Shown here one piece after another: positions 7,490 to 16,181 of a DNA stretch of 34,230 nt. Under the pieces are notes generated by a model that was given only the letters and a program-made list of their open reading frames with translations, was not told the origin of the DNA and did not search any database. Source of the stretch: a virus; IMG/VR virus record IMGVR_UViG_3300035698_023465, positions 1 to 34,230 of that record; one strand, 5' to 3'. The translations under genes were made by a program, and so were the position numbers. Position 1 is the stretch's first letter. Every line of letters starts with the position of its first letter.

Positions 7490-9715
7490 ATGCCATACGA
7501 AAAGTTTCTTATTGCTCCATTAACATCTGGTGCGCAGCAGAATGTTAAGCCCTGGCTCTTGATAGAGACCGCATTCTCTGAGTTACAGAATCTTTATACA
7601 TGGCGTGGAAGTGTAAAGAAGCGATTCGGTGCAAGAGTTATGAATGGATCTAAGGGGTCACCACAAAATCAGTTATTTACCAGGCTTCGTGTAAATGTTG
7701 GAACAACTGATGGAAATGGAGATTTAACTGTAACTGTTCCAGGAGCTGCATTTAATGTAGGACAAATGTTTTCATGTGGAGATGAGATATTTACTGTTGT
7801 TGTTGCTGGAACTCCTGGTACTATGTTGATTTCAGATAATGCTTTAACAGCTAGTTTTAATACTAATACAGGGCAAGTAGTTATTACTGGCTCTAATGCA
7901 ACAACTGATCTGTTTTTTTATCCTGCTGAACCTGTTATGCATTTTGGTACATATGAAGTAGCGAGCATTAATGATGAACAGTTATTTGCTTTTGATGAGC
8001 AATTTGCGTATCAGTTTGTTTATACTACTGGATGGAATAGAGTAACTGGTGGAACTGATAGTTGGACTGGTACTGATAGTGATTTTTATTGGACTACTAA
8101 TTATAGAGGCGCTACTTCTGATACATTTTTAATGTTTATAACTAATAATGTTGCTGCAGATGCAATGCGTTATTGGGATGGAACAACGTTTAATGCATTC
8201 GGATCAGCTGCCACTACTCCAATAAATGCTGCGGCTAATTATATAAAAACATGTAAATTTATTTTACCTTTTAAAGATAGATTAATTCTATTCAATGTAA
8301 CAGAAAACCTTGCTGGTGGTGATACAGTGTTCAGGAATAGAATTAGATACTCCCAAAATGGATCTCCTGTTGCAGTAGATGCATGGAGAGAAGATGTTGT
8401 TGGAAAAGGAAGTTATTTAGAAGCTCCTGTTAAGCAATCAATTATTTCTGCAGAATTTATAAGAGATCGATTAATTGTTTTTTTTGAAGAATCCACATGG
8501 GAGTTGGCATACACAGGTAATGAGGTATTACCGTTTAGATTTCAACAAATAAATACTGAACTTGGTGTTGAATCAATGCATTCTGTTATCCCATTTGACA
8601 AGCATGTATTAGGTTTTGGTAATAATGGAATACATGCATCAAGCGGAGTTTCTATTGAAAGAATAGATGAAGCTATACCGTATACTATATTTGATGTATC
8701 AAATGATAATGATGGTCCAAGGCGTGTACATGGAATACAAGATTATTGGACTGAGATGGTATATTGGACGTATTCATCAAATAAAAAAGATAGTGGGTTT
8801 AATGATACATTTCCTAATCAGGTACTTGTATATAATTATGAAAATAAAACATGGTCTTTCAATGATGATTCAATAACAGCTTTTGGAAACTACCAATTAG
8901 GCGAAACATTGACATGGGCTGATATAGAATCTCAATGGCAAGAAACTGGCGCTGTATGGTATGACCCAAGTTTAGAAGATAGATTTAAATCTGTAATAGC
9001 AGGTAATCAGCAAGGATATACTTTTGTTATTGACTCAAAAGAGTATAAAAATTCTTTATCATTACAAGTAACAGATATTGCTGTTACTGGAGCTGTAGTT
9101 ACTTTTGATTGTATTGATCATAATTTACCCCAAGGTAGTTTTGTATATTTTGAAAATATTCAATCAGATGGTGGAAATATGGATGATGACGATATTTTAA
9201 ATAATAAAATATATGAAGTAAATACGACATCTGATGATGAATTTACTGTTAATACAGGAGAAGTAGCTATTACAGGAACATATATAGGTGGTGGAGTTGT
9301 AACACGTGTAAGTGAAATTGGATTTTTAACAAAAGAGTTTAATTTTTTCAATAAAACAGGTACCAATATAGCATTTAATCAAATTGACTTTCTTGTTGAT
9401 AAGACAGAAAATGGTGAAGTAACTTTTGGTATTTATCCTTCATCGTCAAGTAGAGAATTGTATACAGATTCTCTTGTTTCTGGGTCATCCATTGGGACAG
9501 ATATTCTTGAAACATCTCCATATGCATTGGTACCATTAGAACTTGCACAAGTAAGATTTTGGCATTCAATATATATAAGTGCAGTTGGGGAGAATATCCA
9601 ACTTGAACTATCGCTATCTGATGAGCAAATTATGGATCCAGACATTGCATTTTCTGATTTTCAACTTAATGCAATGATGTTCTACGCAACACCAACTAAT
9701 CAGTTCGGTGGATAA
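7490..9715 (+). CDS. Large tail hub/nozzle protein (P22 gp10-like stabilisation role)
   Basis: A 741-residue protein, the largest virion component apart from the portal, with AAGGAG before the ATG. The start PYEKFLIAPLTSGAQQNVKP and NLYTWRGSVKKRFGARVMNG resemble the N-terminal region of podovirus nozzle and DNA-stabilisation proteins, where a strand-turn-KRPG motif begins the first blade. The middle contains propeller-like repeats with KFILPFKDRLILFNV and FIRDRLIVFFEESTWEL. Residues about 515-620 (TDIAVTGAVVTFDCIDHNLP) look like a small inserted beta domain. It should close the tail below the adaptor. Homology to gp10 itself is inferred from architecture and position, not strong identity. Confidence 0.65.
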   Translation: MPYEKFLIAPLTSGAQQNVKPWLLIETAFSELQNLYTWRGSVKKRFGARVMNGSKGSPQNQLFTRLRVNVGTTDGNGDLTVTVPGAAFNVGQMFSCGDEIFTVVVAGTPGTMLISDNALTASFNTNTGQVVITGSNATTDLFFYPAEPVMHFGTYEVASINDEQLFAFDEQFAYQFVYTTGWNRVTGGTDSWTGTDSDFYWTTNYRGATSDTFLMFITNNVAADAMRYWDGTTFNAFGSAATTPINAAANYIKTCKFILPFKDRLILFNVTENLAGGDTVFRNRIRYSQNGSPVAVDAWREDVVGKGSYLEAPVKQSIISAEFIRDRLIVFFEESTWELAYTGNEVLPFRFQQINTELGVESMHSVIPFDKHVLGFGNNGIHASSGVSIERIDEAIPYTIFDVSNDNDGPRRVHGIQDYWTEMVYWTYSSNKKDSGFNDTFPNQVLVYNYENKTWSFNDDSITAFGNYQLGETLTWADIESQWQETGAVWYDPSLEDRFKSVIAGNQQGYTFVIDSKEYKNSLSLQVTDIAVTGAVVTFDCIDHNLPQGSFVYFENIQSDGGNMDDDDILNNKIYEVNTTSDDEFTVNTGEVAITGTYIGGGVVTRVSEIGFLTKEFNFFNKTGTNIAFNQIDFLVDKTENGEVTFGIYPSSSSRELYTDSLVSGSSIGTDILETSPYALVPLELAQVRFWHSIYISAVGENIQLELSLSDEQIMDPDIAFSDFQLNAMMFYATPTNQFGG

Positions 9716-9737
9716 TATAATCTTTAAATTGGTGGAC

Positions 9738-9773
9738 AAAAAACCCCGTTACCACCATTCAGCAATAACGGGG
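9738..9773 (-). terminator. Intrinsic terminator read on the minus strand
   Basis: CCCCGTTA (9744-9751) pairs perfectly with TAACGGGG (9766-9773) around a 14-base loop. On the minus strand the stem is followed by six T residues (A-run 9738-9743 on plus). On the plus strand there is no T-run after the stem. It therefore stops leftward transcription, most simply from the minus gene at 10451-10996, although a plus-strand gene now lies in between. Confidence 0.75.
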
Positions 9774-9862
9774 AAAAAAGGAGAGTAATGAAGCAGTATT
9801 ACTATACATAGGTAATGATATATATTGCAATCACTGAATTGTAATAATTAAGAAGGATTTAT

Positions 9863-10450
9863 ATGAAATGCAATCTTCTTTTGATATTTTTATTTTTGTT
9901 ATCATTTTGTGCATTTATTTATGGCGGAAAAAAAAGCGATTCTCGTGGTCTACAACTCTATAATGAACATCGCGTAGATATTAATGATATTTTAGAAACA
10001 CCTACAAATATGGACTCTGACCAAGAAGAAAATGATCTTGCAACTCTTATATTATGTTTTCAATTAAAAGCTATCAGGAATGGAATTGGTGTCCATATTA
10101 GAAATATAATGTGTAATAAGTTAAGACGTATGAGAAGTTCTGAAGAATTTTCTAGCAATGCGCATATTAGAGAACTTGAAGGTCTTATGTTTAATTTGAA
10201 TTCTGAAAGGCAAATGCAAAAAGTCCAAAAGAAGATATTGAAAGATGCTCAATTATACTCATATATAAATGATATGGTAAGTGAGGCAATAGAAGAATAT
10301 TCTATTGAAAAAGATAAAGAAATAGAAGTTCATAAAAATATAGCACAAAAAAAAGAAAAACAAAGACGAGTAGCTATTGGTGCAACTCTTTTAAGTGCAC
10401 TAATTGGAGCCTCTACAACTCTTATTGTTAGTCTTGTAGGATGTAACTAA
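9863..10450 (+). CDS. Exported, membrane-anchored coiled-coil protein (moron-like)
   Basis: 195 residues after an AGAAGGA site. Residues 1-21 form a hydrophobic Sec signal or anchor (LLLIFLFLLSFCAFIYGG). Residues 30-165 are charged and helical, with a coiled coil toward the end (SIEKDKEIEVHKNIAQKKEK). Residues 172-195 form a second membrane segment (GATLLSALIGASTTLIVSLVG). The product is probably tethered in the host envelope with the coiled coil outside the cytoplasm. It does not belong to the tail series around it, sits between a tail gene and a minus-strand gene, and its stop abuts the stop of the opposite gene. Spanin-like or superinfection-exclusion roles are possible but nothing identifies one. 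Confidence 0.65.
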   Translation: MKCNLLLIFLFLLSFCAFIYGGKKSDSRGLQLYNEHRVDINDILETPTNMDSDQEENDLATLILCFQLKAIRNGIGVHIRNIMCNKLRRMRSSEEFSSNAHIRELEGLMFNLNSERQMQKVQKKILKDAQLYSYINDMVSEAIEEYSIEKDKEIEVHKNIAQKKEKQRRVAIGATLLSALIGASTTLIVSLVGCN

Positions 10451-10996
10451 TTATTGTTTTATATACTCAAGAACTACATATGTTGTTGTAAAGGGTGAAA
10501 AATCAGCTGCTGTTTTAATAGTTATATTAGCCGTCCCTACTGATACTGATATATTCTGACTTAGTGTAGAAGATGAATATGGAAGTGGAATAAAAGTAAG
10601 ACCTGGTCTGTTAGCGACACCATATATTCTTGTAAAAGATGTATTAGCATCAATGGTTATGCCATGCGCTACTGTTTTAGTTGTTATAGCAGGAAGTGCT
10701 CCAAAATTTATTACTTTTCTAAACACTTGTCTCTGAGTAGGATTCTGAGCTGTTGTAGAACTTAAACTTGGATTTGGAAAAAATACTTGAGAGTTAACAA
10801 ATTCTTCTTCAGAATATATTCCCGTATCTTTTAGGTTTAATTGTAATGAGATATCATTAATTCTTTCTGTAAGAACTTTTATAAATTGTTTAAATTCTGG
10901 AGAAGAAATATCTTTTCCTTCCAGGAATGAAGTATCAAATATTTCTGTTGTAGGTACAAATAAACCAGGTCCTACATTGGTAGGGAAATTTGCCAT
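10451..10996 (-). CDS. Tail-type structural protein on the minus strand (181 aa)
   Basis: Starts after CAAAGGAAG on the minus strand. The N-terminus MANFPTNVGPGLFVPTTEIF, the central FVNSQVFFPNPSLSS and RQVFRKVINFGALPA, and the C-terminal TTTYVVLEYIK form a pattern I recall from conserved tail-region proteins of uncultured phages. The second half (KTVAHGITIDANTSFTRIYG) is beta-rich, typical of small appendages. It is encoded against all surrounding virion genes. The neighbouring plus-strand gene starts 71 bases away divergently, and the gap is A/T-rich with several -10-like TATATA/TATCAT motifs. The likely terminator is at 9738-9773. Confidence 0.65.
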   Translation of the reverse strand: MANFPTNVGPGLFVPTTEIFDTSFLEGKDISSPEFKQFIKVLTERINDISLQLNLKDTGIYSEEEFVNSQVFFPNPSLSSTTAQNPTQRQVFRKVINFGALPAITTKTVAHGITIDANTSFTRIYGVANRPGLTFIPLPYSSSTLSQNISVSVGTANITIKTAADFSPFTTTYVVLEYIKQ

Positions 10997-11067
10997 TATT
11001 GCTTCCTTTGAGTTTGTTATGATATATATACTAATATAACGTTATCTATCCATTAAAAGGAATATAT

Positions 11068-11886
11068 ATGCCACAAATTGATTTTACTCCTTTAGAGGTT
11101 CAAAGACATGAGGATATTCAAAGAAAATATCTTACAAATTTAAGCGATCCTCTTTATAGACCTGGTAAGTATGGAGGAAGAAGTGCAGAAAGAGAAAAAA
11201 AAATTGATTTAGAGCGAGCTCAAAAAGAAAGAGTTAAGGGCTATAAGTCAGAAATACAAAATCTAAATAAAGAATATAAAAAAACAGGTCAGCTAAATCC
11301 AGAACAAATGCAGAGATTAAGTGATTTGAGAGAGAGTGCTCCAGAAAGTGCATGGGACACTGCTAAAGATGTTTTTAAATCAGGTGGCCCTTTACCATAT
11401 GGTATAAAAAAACTTATGGAGCCACAACATGCATCAAAGAAGCAAGCTCTTAAAGATTTTGCACTTGGAACAGGACCTCAAGTTCAAAGATTTTCAAATC
11501 TAAATCCAGAACAAGAAAAATTTATTGGCAATATACTTGAAATGATTGGTCCGCAATTGCAAGAAAGACTTTCCTCTATGACTGAGCAACATAAAAAACC
11601 AGCAATAGAGCAATTAGGTGGACTTTTTGGTCCTCAATTATCAGGAGCTTTAGCAGGCCTCGCAGGATCTGGATTAGCTTCAATGGGCACTTCACAACCT
11701 CAATTTGCAAGTTTTGGTGGAGGTAGTGGATCAAATATTTCCCCTATGCTTATGTCTGCACTTGGTGGACTCGCAGGTTCTCAATATGGACCACAAATAC
11801 AACAGGGAGCATCTCAGTTAGGTCAAGGAATATCGCAAGCAGGTAGTTCTACTATGGATTATCTTCGTAACCTTTTAGGTAGATAG
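11068..11886 (+). CDS. Probable internal virion/ejection protein 1
   Basis: 272 residues with AAAAGGA upstream. The N-terminal half is charged helix (SAEREKKIDLERAQKERVKG). The C-terminal half has Gly/Ala/Ser-rich segments: LGGLFGPQLSGALAGLAGSG and MLMSALGGLAGSQYG, which resemble glycine-zipper helices able to insert in membranes. It heads a run of four proteins of similar style between tail and fibre genes, where podoviruses encode the proteins ejected with DNA (P22 gp7, gp20, gp16 or T7 gp14-16 positions). Assignment is by composition and context. Confidence 0.5.
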   Translation: MPQIDFTPLEVQRHEDIQRKYLTNLSDPLYRPGKYGGRSAEREKKIDLERAQKERVKGYKSEIQNLNKEYKKTGQLNPEQMQRLSDLRESAPESAWDTAKDVFKSGGPLPYGIKKLMEPQHASKKQALKDFALGTGPQVQRFSNLNPEQEKFIGNILEMIGPQLQERLSSMTEQHKKPAIEQLGGLFGPQLSGALAGLAGSGLASMGTSQPQFASFGGGSGSNISPMLMSALGGLAGSQYGPQIQQGASQLGQGISQAGSSTMDYLRNLLGR

Positions 11887-11893
11887 GAATATT

Positions 11894-12898
11894 ATGCCAT
11901 TTATGGATACTGTAAAAAGTGGTGCTAAGAAAGTTGCAAGAGGAGTAGAATATTCTGCTCCTCTTATTGGGACTGGAGTTGGAGCATTATATGGTGGGCC
12001 AGCTGGTGCAGCATTAGGAGGTCAGGTAGGAGGTGGATTATCTGGTCTCTTAGGAAAATTAAATCCACAAGAAGGAGATCCATTTGAAAAGCAAGCAAAG
12101 CAAGCGCAACTAGATCTATTACAGGATTTGCGTCCAAGGCCTGTTAATATACAAGAGCGTTTAGGCCAAATGAGAGAGATGCAAGATTTTCAACGGCAAC
12201 AACCAGAGTATCAACAACAGCAGCAATTACAGCAACAAATACAGCAGCAATTGGGTCAACAACAACAAGTTGATTTTGATCCAATAAGACAACAAGAAAT
12301 TAGAAGGTTTCAAGAAGAAACTATTCCAGGATTAGCTGAACGATTTACTGCTGGTGGTGGTCAAAGAGGTGGTGCATTTCAACAACAACTTGGTGGTGCT
12401 GGTGCTGGATTAGCAGAAAGACTTGATGGATTGCAATCACAACATGGAATGCAACAACAAGGATTGAATTTAAATAGACTTGGCCAATTGCAAAATCTAT
12501 TAGGTGGTCAGCAACAACAAGGTCAAAATCAATTTGCTCAGTTCCAAAACCTTTTAGGTGAACAAGATCAATTAGGATTAGCAAGAGGTGGTCAATTACA
12601 AAATCTTCTTGGTGGACAACAACAATTAGCTCAACAAAGATCTGCTCAACAACAACAAGGTATGTTTGGTGCTGCTGGACTTGGACTTCAAGGTGTTGGA
12701 TTGCTTCAAAAGCAACAGCAAATGAATGACCCAATGCAAGCTTTATTGAAACTAGCCCAAATGGGTACAGGCGGAAATGTTGAGACTGCTATACAGCCAG
12801 GAAATGCTGGATTTTTACAAAGTATATTACCGGGTTTAATTGGTGGCGGAGCTAAAGCAGCTGCTAGAATGGCGGTACAAGGATTATTATGGCAATAA
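11894..12898 (+). CDS. Probable Gln-rich ejection protein 2
   Basis: 334 residues, AGGA upstream. Residues 15-55 are a glycine-zipper segment (YSAPLIGTGVGALYGGPAGA, then ALGGQVGGGLSGLLGK) likely to cross or perturb membranes. Residues 100-150 and 195-255 are Gln-rich helices. A conserved-looking block, RRFQEETIPGLAERFTAGGG then QRGGAFQQQLGGAGAGL, occurs in putative ejection proteins of many uncultured phages. A second Gly/Ala segment is at the C-terminus. The stop overlaps the next start (ATGGCAATAA), indicating coupling. No enzymatic motif is visible. Long apparent ORFs on the opposite strand here only reflect CAA/CAG repetition. Confidence 0.6.
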   Translation: MPFMDTVKSGAKKVARGVEYSAPLIGTGVGALYGGPAGAALGGQVGGGLSGLLGKLNPQEGDPFEKQAKQAQLDLLQDLRPRPVNIQERLGQMREMQDFQRQQPEYQQQQQLQQQIQQQLGQQQQVDFDPIRQQEIRRFQEETIPGLAERFTAGGGQRGGAFQQQLGGAGAGLAERLDGLQSQHGMQQQGLNLNRLGQLQNLLGGQQQQGQNQFAQFQNLLGEQDQLGLARGGQLQNLLGGQQQLAQQRSAQQQQGMFGAAGLGLQGVGLLQKQQQMNDPMQALLKLAQMGTGGNVETAIQPGNAGFLQSILPGLIGGGAKAAARMAVQGLLWQ

Positions 12899-14061
12899 AA
12901 TTATTACCAGGGCAACCTGGACTTGGAGATGTCCTTGGATCTAGTTTAGGTCAAAGTTTAGAGGGATTGTCTGATTTTTATTTACAAGATAAATTATCAC
13001 AAAGACAGCAGAAGCAAAAAGAAGAGCGATCAATTAGAGAGGCGGAAAGGAAAGAAGCTCAATTAATTAGAGAGGCGGAAAGGAAACAACAAAAATCTCA
13101 GCTTTTCTCTCAACTTCTTGCTGGAGGACAAGGTGGGCAGTCAGATCAACAAGGGCAACCAGGACAATATAGTCAAGATATCCCTGGAATCTCGGATCCG
13201 AGTGGTCAGATGGCCCAAGGTGGACAGAGTGGCCAGGGTGGTTTAAGTAGAGATCAACTATTACAATTTGCAGCTCAATCTGGATACTCTCCACAAGAAA
13301 TTTCTCAATTAGAAAGATCGTATTCTAGTAGATCAAAAGAAGCAGAAAGAGAACGATCTTCTAGAGTAAAAGAAGATCTTCAACGAGAAGGCCTTCGGCT
13401 AAAAGAAGAAGCTCCAGAGAGAAAAATAGTTACTGAAGAATCAAATATAATAAGAAAGCGGGCAAAACTAGCTGATCAAAAAATATCAGACTATAAAGCA
13501 CTTAAAAAACTTGCTGAGTCAGGAGGATTAAGATCTGGAAAAGCAAGACAAGTATTAGATCGATTTGATCTTGGTGGTTTTTGGCAAGATCCTGCATCAG
13601 ATGTAGCAGAAAAGTTACTGGGAGATATAAACCTTGCTTCTATGTCAGAAATGACAACTCCAGGAAAAGCAACTGCTCAAATGCTCCAGCAGATATCAAA
13701 AACAAATCCAAACCTTTTTATGACTAACGAAGGCATGAAGAACACAGCTGATATCCGTATAATTAGTGAACAGATACAGCAGCAAGTTAATGCTGAGCTT
13801 AATAAAATAAAAAGCTCCTCAAAAGGAAAAGTTCTTCCACTTGATGCAATAGATTTAGCATATGAAAGATCGCAGCCAAAAATAGAAAAACTCCATGAAA
13901 AACAATTTAAAATTGCTGAGAAGATTTTACAGTCAGATCAAAAAAAACAAGTAGTCGCTAAACTTCCAAGCGCTTCAGGTATTAAAGGTAAGAAAATTCG
14001 TAATACTGAAACAGGTAAAATATTAGTAAGTGATGGTAGCAACTGGATAGAGTCATTATAA
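12889..14061 (+). CDS. Probable ejection protein 3
   Basis: 390 residues; the ATG overlaps the previous gene's end and has CAAGGA upstream. N-terminus: PGLGDVLGSSLGQSLEGLSD. Residues 35-65 are a charged helix containing an 11-residue tandem duplication (IREAERK twice). Residues 75-125 are Gly/Gln-rich and disordered, and residues 150-390 helical (KQFKIAEKILQSDQKKQVV). The C-terminus KIRNTETGKILVSDGSNWIE resembles a short beta tail. Together with its neighbours it is probably packaged inside the capsid and expelled into the host. I see no transglycosylase or protease motif. Confidence 0.5.
   Translation: MAIKLLPGQPGLGDVLGSSLGQSLEGLSDFYLQDKLSQRQQKQKEERSIREAERKEAQLIREAERKQQKSQLFSQLLAGGQGGQSDQQGQPGQYSQDIPGISDPSGQMAQGGQSGQGGLSRDQLLQFAAQSGYSPQEISQLERSYSSRSKEAERERSSRVKEDLQREGLRLKEEAPERKIVTEESNIIRKRAKLADQKISDYKALKKLAESGGLRSGKARQVLDRFDLGGFWQDPASDVAEKLLGDINLASMSEMTTPGKATAQMLQQISKTNPNLFMTNEGMKNTADIRIISEQIQQQVNAELNKIKSSSKGKVLPLDAIDLAYERSQPKIEKLHEKQFKIAEKILQSDQKKQVVAKLPSASGIKGKKIRNTETGKILVSDGSNWIESL
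13032..13086 (+). repeat. In-frame 33-bp tandem duplication
   Basis: A 22-base sequence at 13032-13053 recurs exactly at 13065-13086, a shift of 33 bases (11 codons). It duplicates the peptide IREAERK inside the charged helix of the ejection-like protein, keeping frame and helix. A recent duplication is likely. Confidence 0.85.
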
Positions 14062-14075
14062 AATAAGGATTTATT

Positions 14076-15401
14076 ATGCCATATGAGATATTAGATGATG
14101 AAGTTCAAGATACTCAACCAGACTATATAAAGCCTCAAGAGAGACCGCAAGATGAAGAAGGTACATTTGACTGGCTTAAGAGAAATATAACGGCAGCTGG
14201 AGCTTCTGGTGCTTCAGGAGCTGCTGGAGTTCCAAGAAACATGTTAGACTTGATACAATCATTTCGTTCTTCTGATGTAGAAAGTGTTTCTTCTCAATTA
14301 CCAGAAGGTATACGAGAAGAATATCTTAAATCACAACAAAGTATTCCCGGACAGCAATTATTAAGCAAGACTCAAGAGTTACTACCTATAGAAGAGAAAG
14401 TTAAAGAGGCGATAGGCTCTCAGCTTCCTGAGGGATATTTAGAACCTAGAAATGAAGCTGAGAAGTTGGTACAGGATATAGCATCTGACTTTGGAGCATT
14501 GTTGTTTCCAATGGGGTCGGTAGCAAAAGGAAAGCAGATTGCTAAGCTTGCTGTTATAGCTGGATCTAGTAATTTAGCAAAATGGGCCACTAAAGAGCTT
14601 GGCGCATCACCTGAAACTCAAGATAAAGTTAAGCTTGGAACTATGTTTATGACATCTTTAGGTTTACAGTCTTCATTGAAAAGTAGGGCACAAGATATAT
14701 ATAAAGAAATTGAGGAAATAGCTCCAAAGTCAAAAATGATTAATGCAGAGATTCTTAAAAAAGAAATGAATACTATTTATAACGATTTCTCTGGTATTGG
14801 AAATACAAATCTTCAATCAAAAAAAGCTGTTAATGATATATTATCATCTATTGAGAGTGTAAGTCCTGGGAATAAGATTAGTCTTGGCAATCTTATGGCT
14901 TTAAAGGAAGATATTAAAGAAAGCATATCAAGTCTAAAAGAAAATGTTCGTGCTAATCCATATCTCGATAAGATTAATAAATCTCTAAATGATCTTATTA
15001 AGCAAAATCCAGAAATACCAAAAGAAGTATCGAACCTTATTACAAAATCAGATGAGATTTTATCTGGAATTAATACTTCCAATAAAGCGATGTCTTTTAT
15101 TAATAAACTACCAAAGATAAAGGGTATGGTAGGTGGCGGTGCGGCAATTGGATTTCTTCTTAATCCAGTAGCCGGGGCAAAAGCTCTCGGTGTAGGAGGA
15201 ACTGCTTATGGGCTAGGTGAGATTGGCCGTATGACTCAACTTTTTATTACTAACCCATCTGTTAGATCTGAGTATACAAAAATGATGGCAGCTGCTCTTA
15301 AAGGCTTAGCTCCTCAAGTTATAAAATATGCTACAAAACTAGAAAATAAAATAAATAAAGTAGATAGTGAATCTTCTGGTGTATGGGAATATATGGATTA
15401 A
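14076..15401 (+). CDS. Probable ejection/internal virion protein 4
   Basis: 441 residues with ATAAGGA upstream. It starts with an acidic disordered segment, then AAGASGASGAAGVPRNMLDL, a Gly/Ala helix. Residues 135-175 (FGALLFPMGSVAKGKQIAKL) and 345-380 (VGGGAAIGFLLNPVAGAKAL, then GVGGTAYGLG) are hydrophobic and Gly-rich, as in membrane-active virion proteins. The middle is a long polar helix (residues 200-320). It ends the ejection-like run and is followed by an exported protein. No catalytic signature such as a lytic transglycosylase is seen. Confidence 0.5.
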   Translation: MPYEILDDEVQDTQPDYIKPQERPQDEEGTFDWLKRNITAAGASGASGAAGVPRNMLDLIQSFRSSDVESVSSQLPEGIREEYLKSQQSIPGQQLLSKTQELLPIEEKVKEAIGSQLPEGYLEPRNEAEKLVQDIASDFGALLFPMGSVAKGKQIAKLAVIAGSSNLAKWATKELGASPETQDKVKLGTMFMTSLGLQSSLKSRAQDIYKEIEEIAPKSKMINAEILKKEMNTIYNDFSGIGNTNLQSKKAVNDILSSIESVSPGNKISLGNLMALKEDIKESISSLKENVRANPYLDKINKSLNDLIKQNPEIPKEVSNLITKSDEILSGINTSNKAMSFINKLPKIKGMVGGGAAIGFLLNPVAGAKALGVGGTAYGLGEIGRMTQLFITNPSVRSEYTKMMAAALKGLAPQVIKYATKLENKINKVDSESSGVWEYMD

Positions 15402-15414
15402 CAGAAAGGATTTT

Positions 15415-15909
15415 ATGAATTATAGATATTTTTTACTGACTATTTTTATGTGTAGTTTTATTTATGGAATGGAGAAAAGAGAGGTAGCTTTTCCTTTCAC
15501 TCCATCAGTAAGTAGGCATAAAGAAATAAGAGTATGCTTTTTTAGTGATCCTATAATGTGTAAAATAAGAAATGAAAAATTTTATAGTTCATATGCAGAT
15601 ATTTTTAATGATATATGCGAAGAGTTAAATATAGAATTGATTGTAACTCACACTGAGAGTGGATTTATCTCATTGCGATGGGAAAATAATGAAGATAATA
15701 AAGATGTTTATGGGTATGATGTGAGAAAATTACTCAAGAATAAACGCATTTCAGTTTTTGAGGGATTCACTGCTTCTCCGAGTATTCAATCTATGGTAAA
15801 ATCAATGAGAAGATTGAGCATTCCTCCTAATAAAAGGCAGCAAATTTGTTCATCTCCTCCGTTTCCTCATGAAAGAACAAGCAAAGATGGTTTAGATTAT
15901 TTTAGTTAA
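15415..15909 (+). CDS. Exported protein of unknown function (164 aa)
   Basis: The ATG at 15415 is chosen because AGAAAGGA lies just upstream and a signal peptide then starts immediately: NYRYFLLTIFMCSFIYGMEK. An in-frame upstream ATG at 15367 lies inside the previous gene and has no site. The mature part has IRVCFFSDPIMCKIRNEKFY, then a segment around residues 55-110 with predicted alternating strands and helices, and a polar C-terminus with ICSSPPFPHERTSKDG. It may remain periplasmic or be secreted further. No family is recognised. Its stop lies four bases from the stop of a convergent minus gene. Confidence 0.65.
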   Translation: MNYRYFLLTIFMCSFIYGMEKREVAFPFTPSVSRHKEIRVCFFSDPIMCKIRNEKFYSSYADIFNDICEELNIELIVTHTESGFISLRWENNEDNKDVYGYDVRKLLKNKRISVFEGFTASPSIQSMVKSMRRLSIPPNKRQQICSSPPFPHERTSKDGLDYFS

Positions 15910-15913
15910 GTTA

Positions 15914-16168
15914 TTATTTCCAATATCCAAGATGTAAAGATAATAAGAATAATGAGGCAATTATAATGAATGGAATAAGCCATCCAGAAACTAAGCTAAA
16001 AAAGCCAATTGGCTCATTATCATATGCCTCTAAACATTCGCTACTTCCACAAGGCGTTCCGCCTATTCCATTACTAGATTTAAATTGATCACAAGAGGAG
16101 CATAATCTTGGTTGAAAAGCCCATATTAAGCAAGTAAGCACAAAAAAAAGTGACAATGTTTCTATCAT
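15914..16168 (-). CDS. Small membrane protein with Cys-rich loop (84 aa)
   Basis: Minus-strand gene with GAGAGGG five bases before the ATG. Two membrane helices, residues 4-18 (TLSLFFVLTCLIWAF) and 63-82 (WLIPFIIIASLFLLSLHLGY), flank a loop with CSSC (residues 23-26) and two more cysteines (40 and 45). The four cysteines suggest disulfides if the loop is periplasmic, or a metal site. It follows the ribbon-helix-helix gene by 13 bases in the same direction, so the two are one operon. A holin or a small membrane toxin are possibilities; neither is demonstrated. Confidence 0.55.
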   Translation of the reverse strand: MIETLSLFFVLTCLIWAFQPRLCSSCDQFKSSNGIGGTPCGSSECLEAYDNEPIGFFSLVSGWLIPFIIIASLFLLSLHLGYWK

Positions 16169-16181
16169 AATAACCCTCTCA

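Noticed and set aside
8667-8876. Plus-strand open frame in another frame inside the nozzle gene
   Set aside because: Unlike the HNH case, the product is low-complexity (Ile/Tyr/Met-rich) with no motif and no Shine-Dalgarno site; judged a shadow.
9738-9773. Plus-strand terminator for the nozzle gene
   Set aside because: The stem is followed by A residues on the plus strand; only the minus strand has the required T-run.
12345-12734. A 129-codon open frame on the minus strand with a His/Val/Ile/Leu-rich product
   Set aside because: It is the antisense of CAA/CAG-rich codons of the Gln-rich ejection gene; composition is abnormal and there is no ribosome-binding site.
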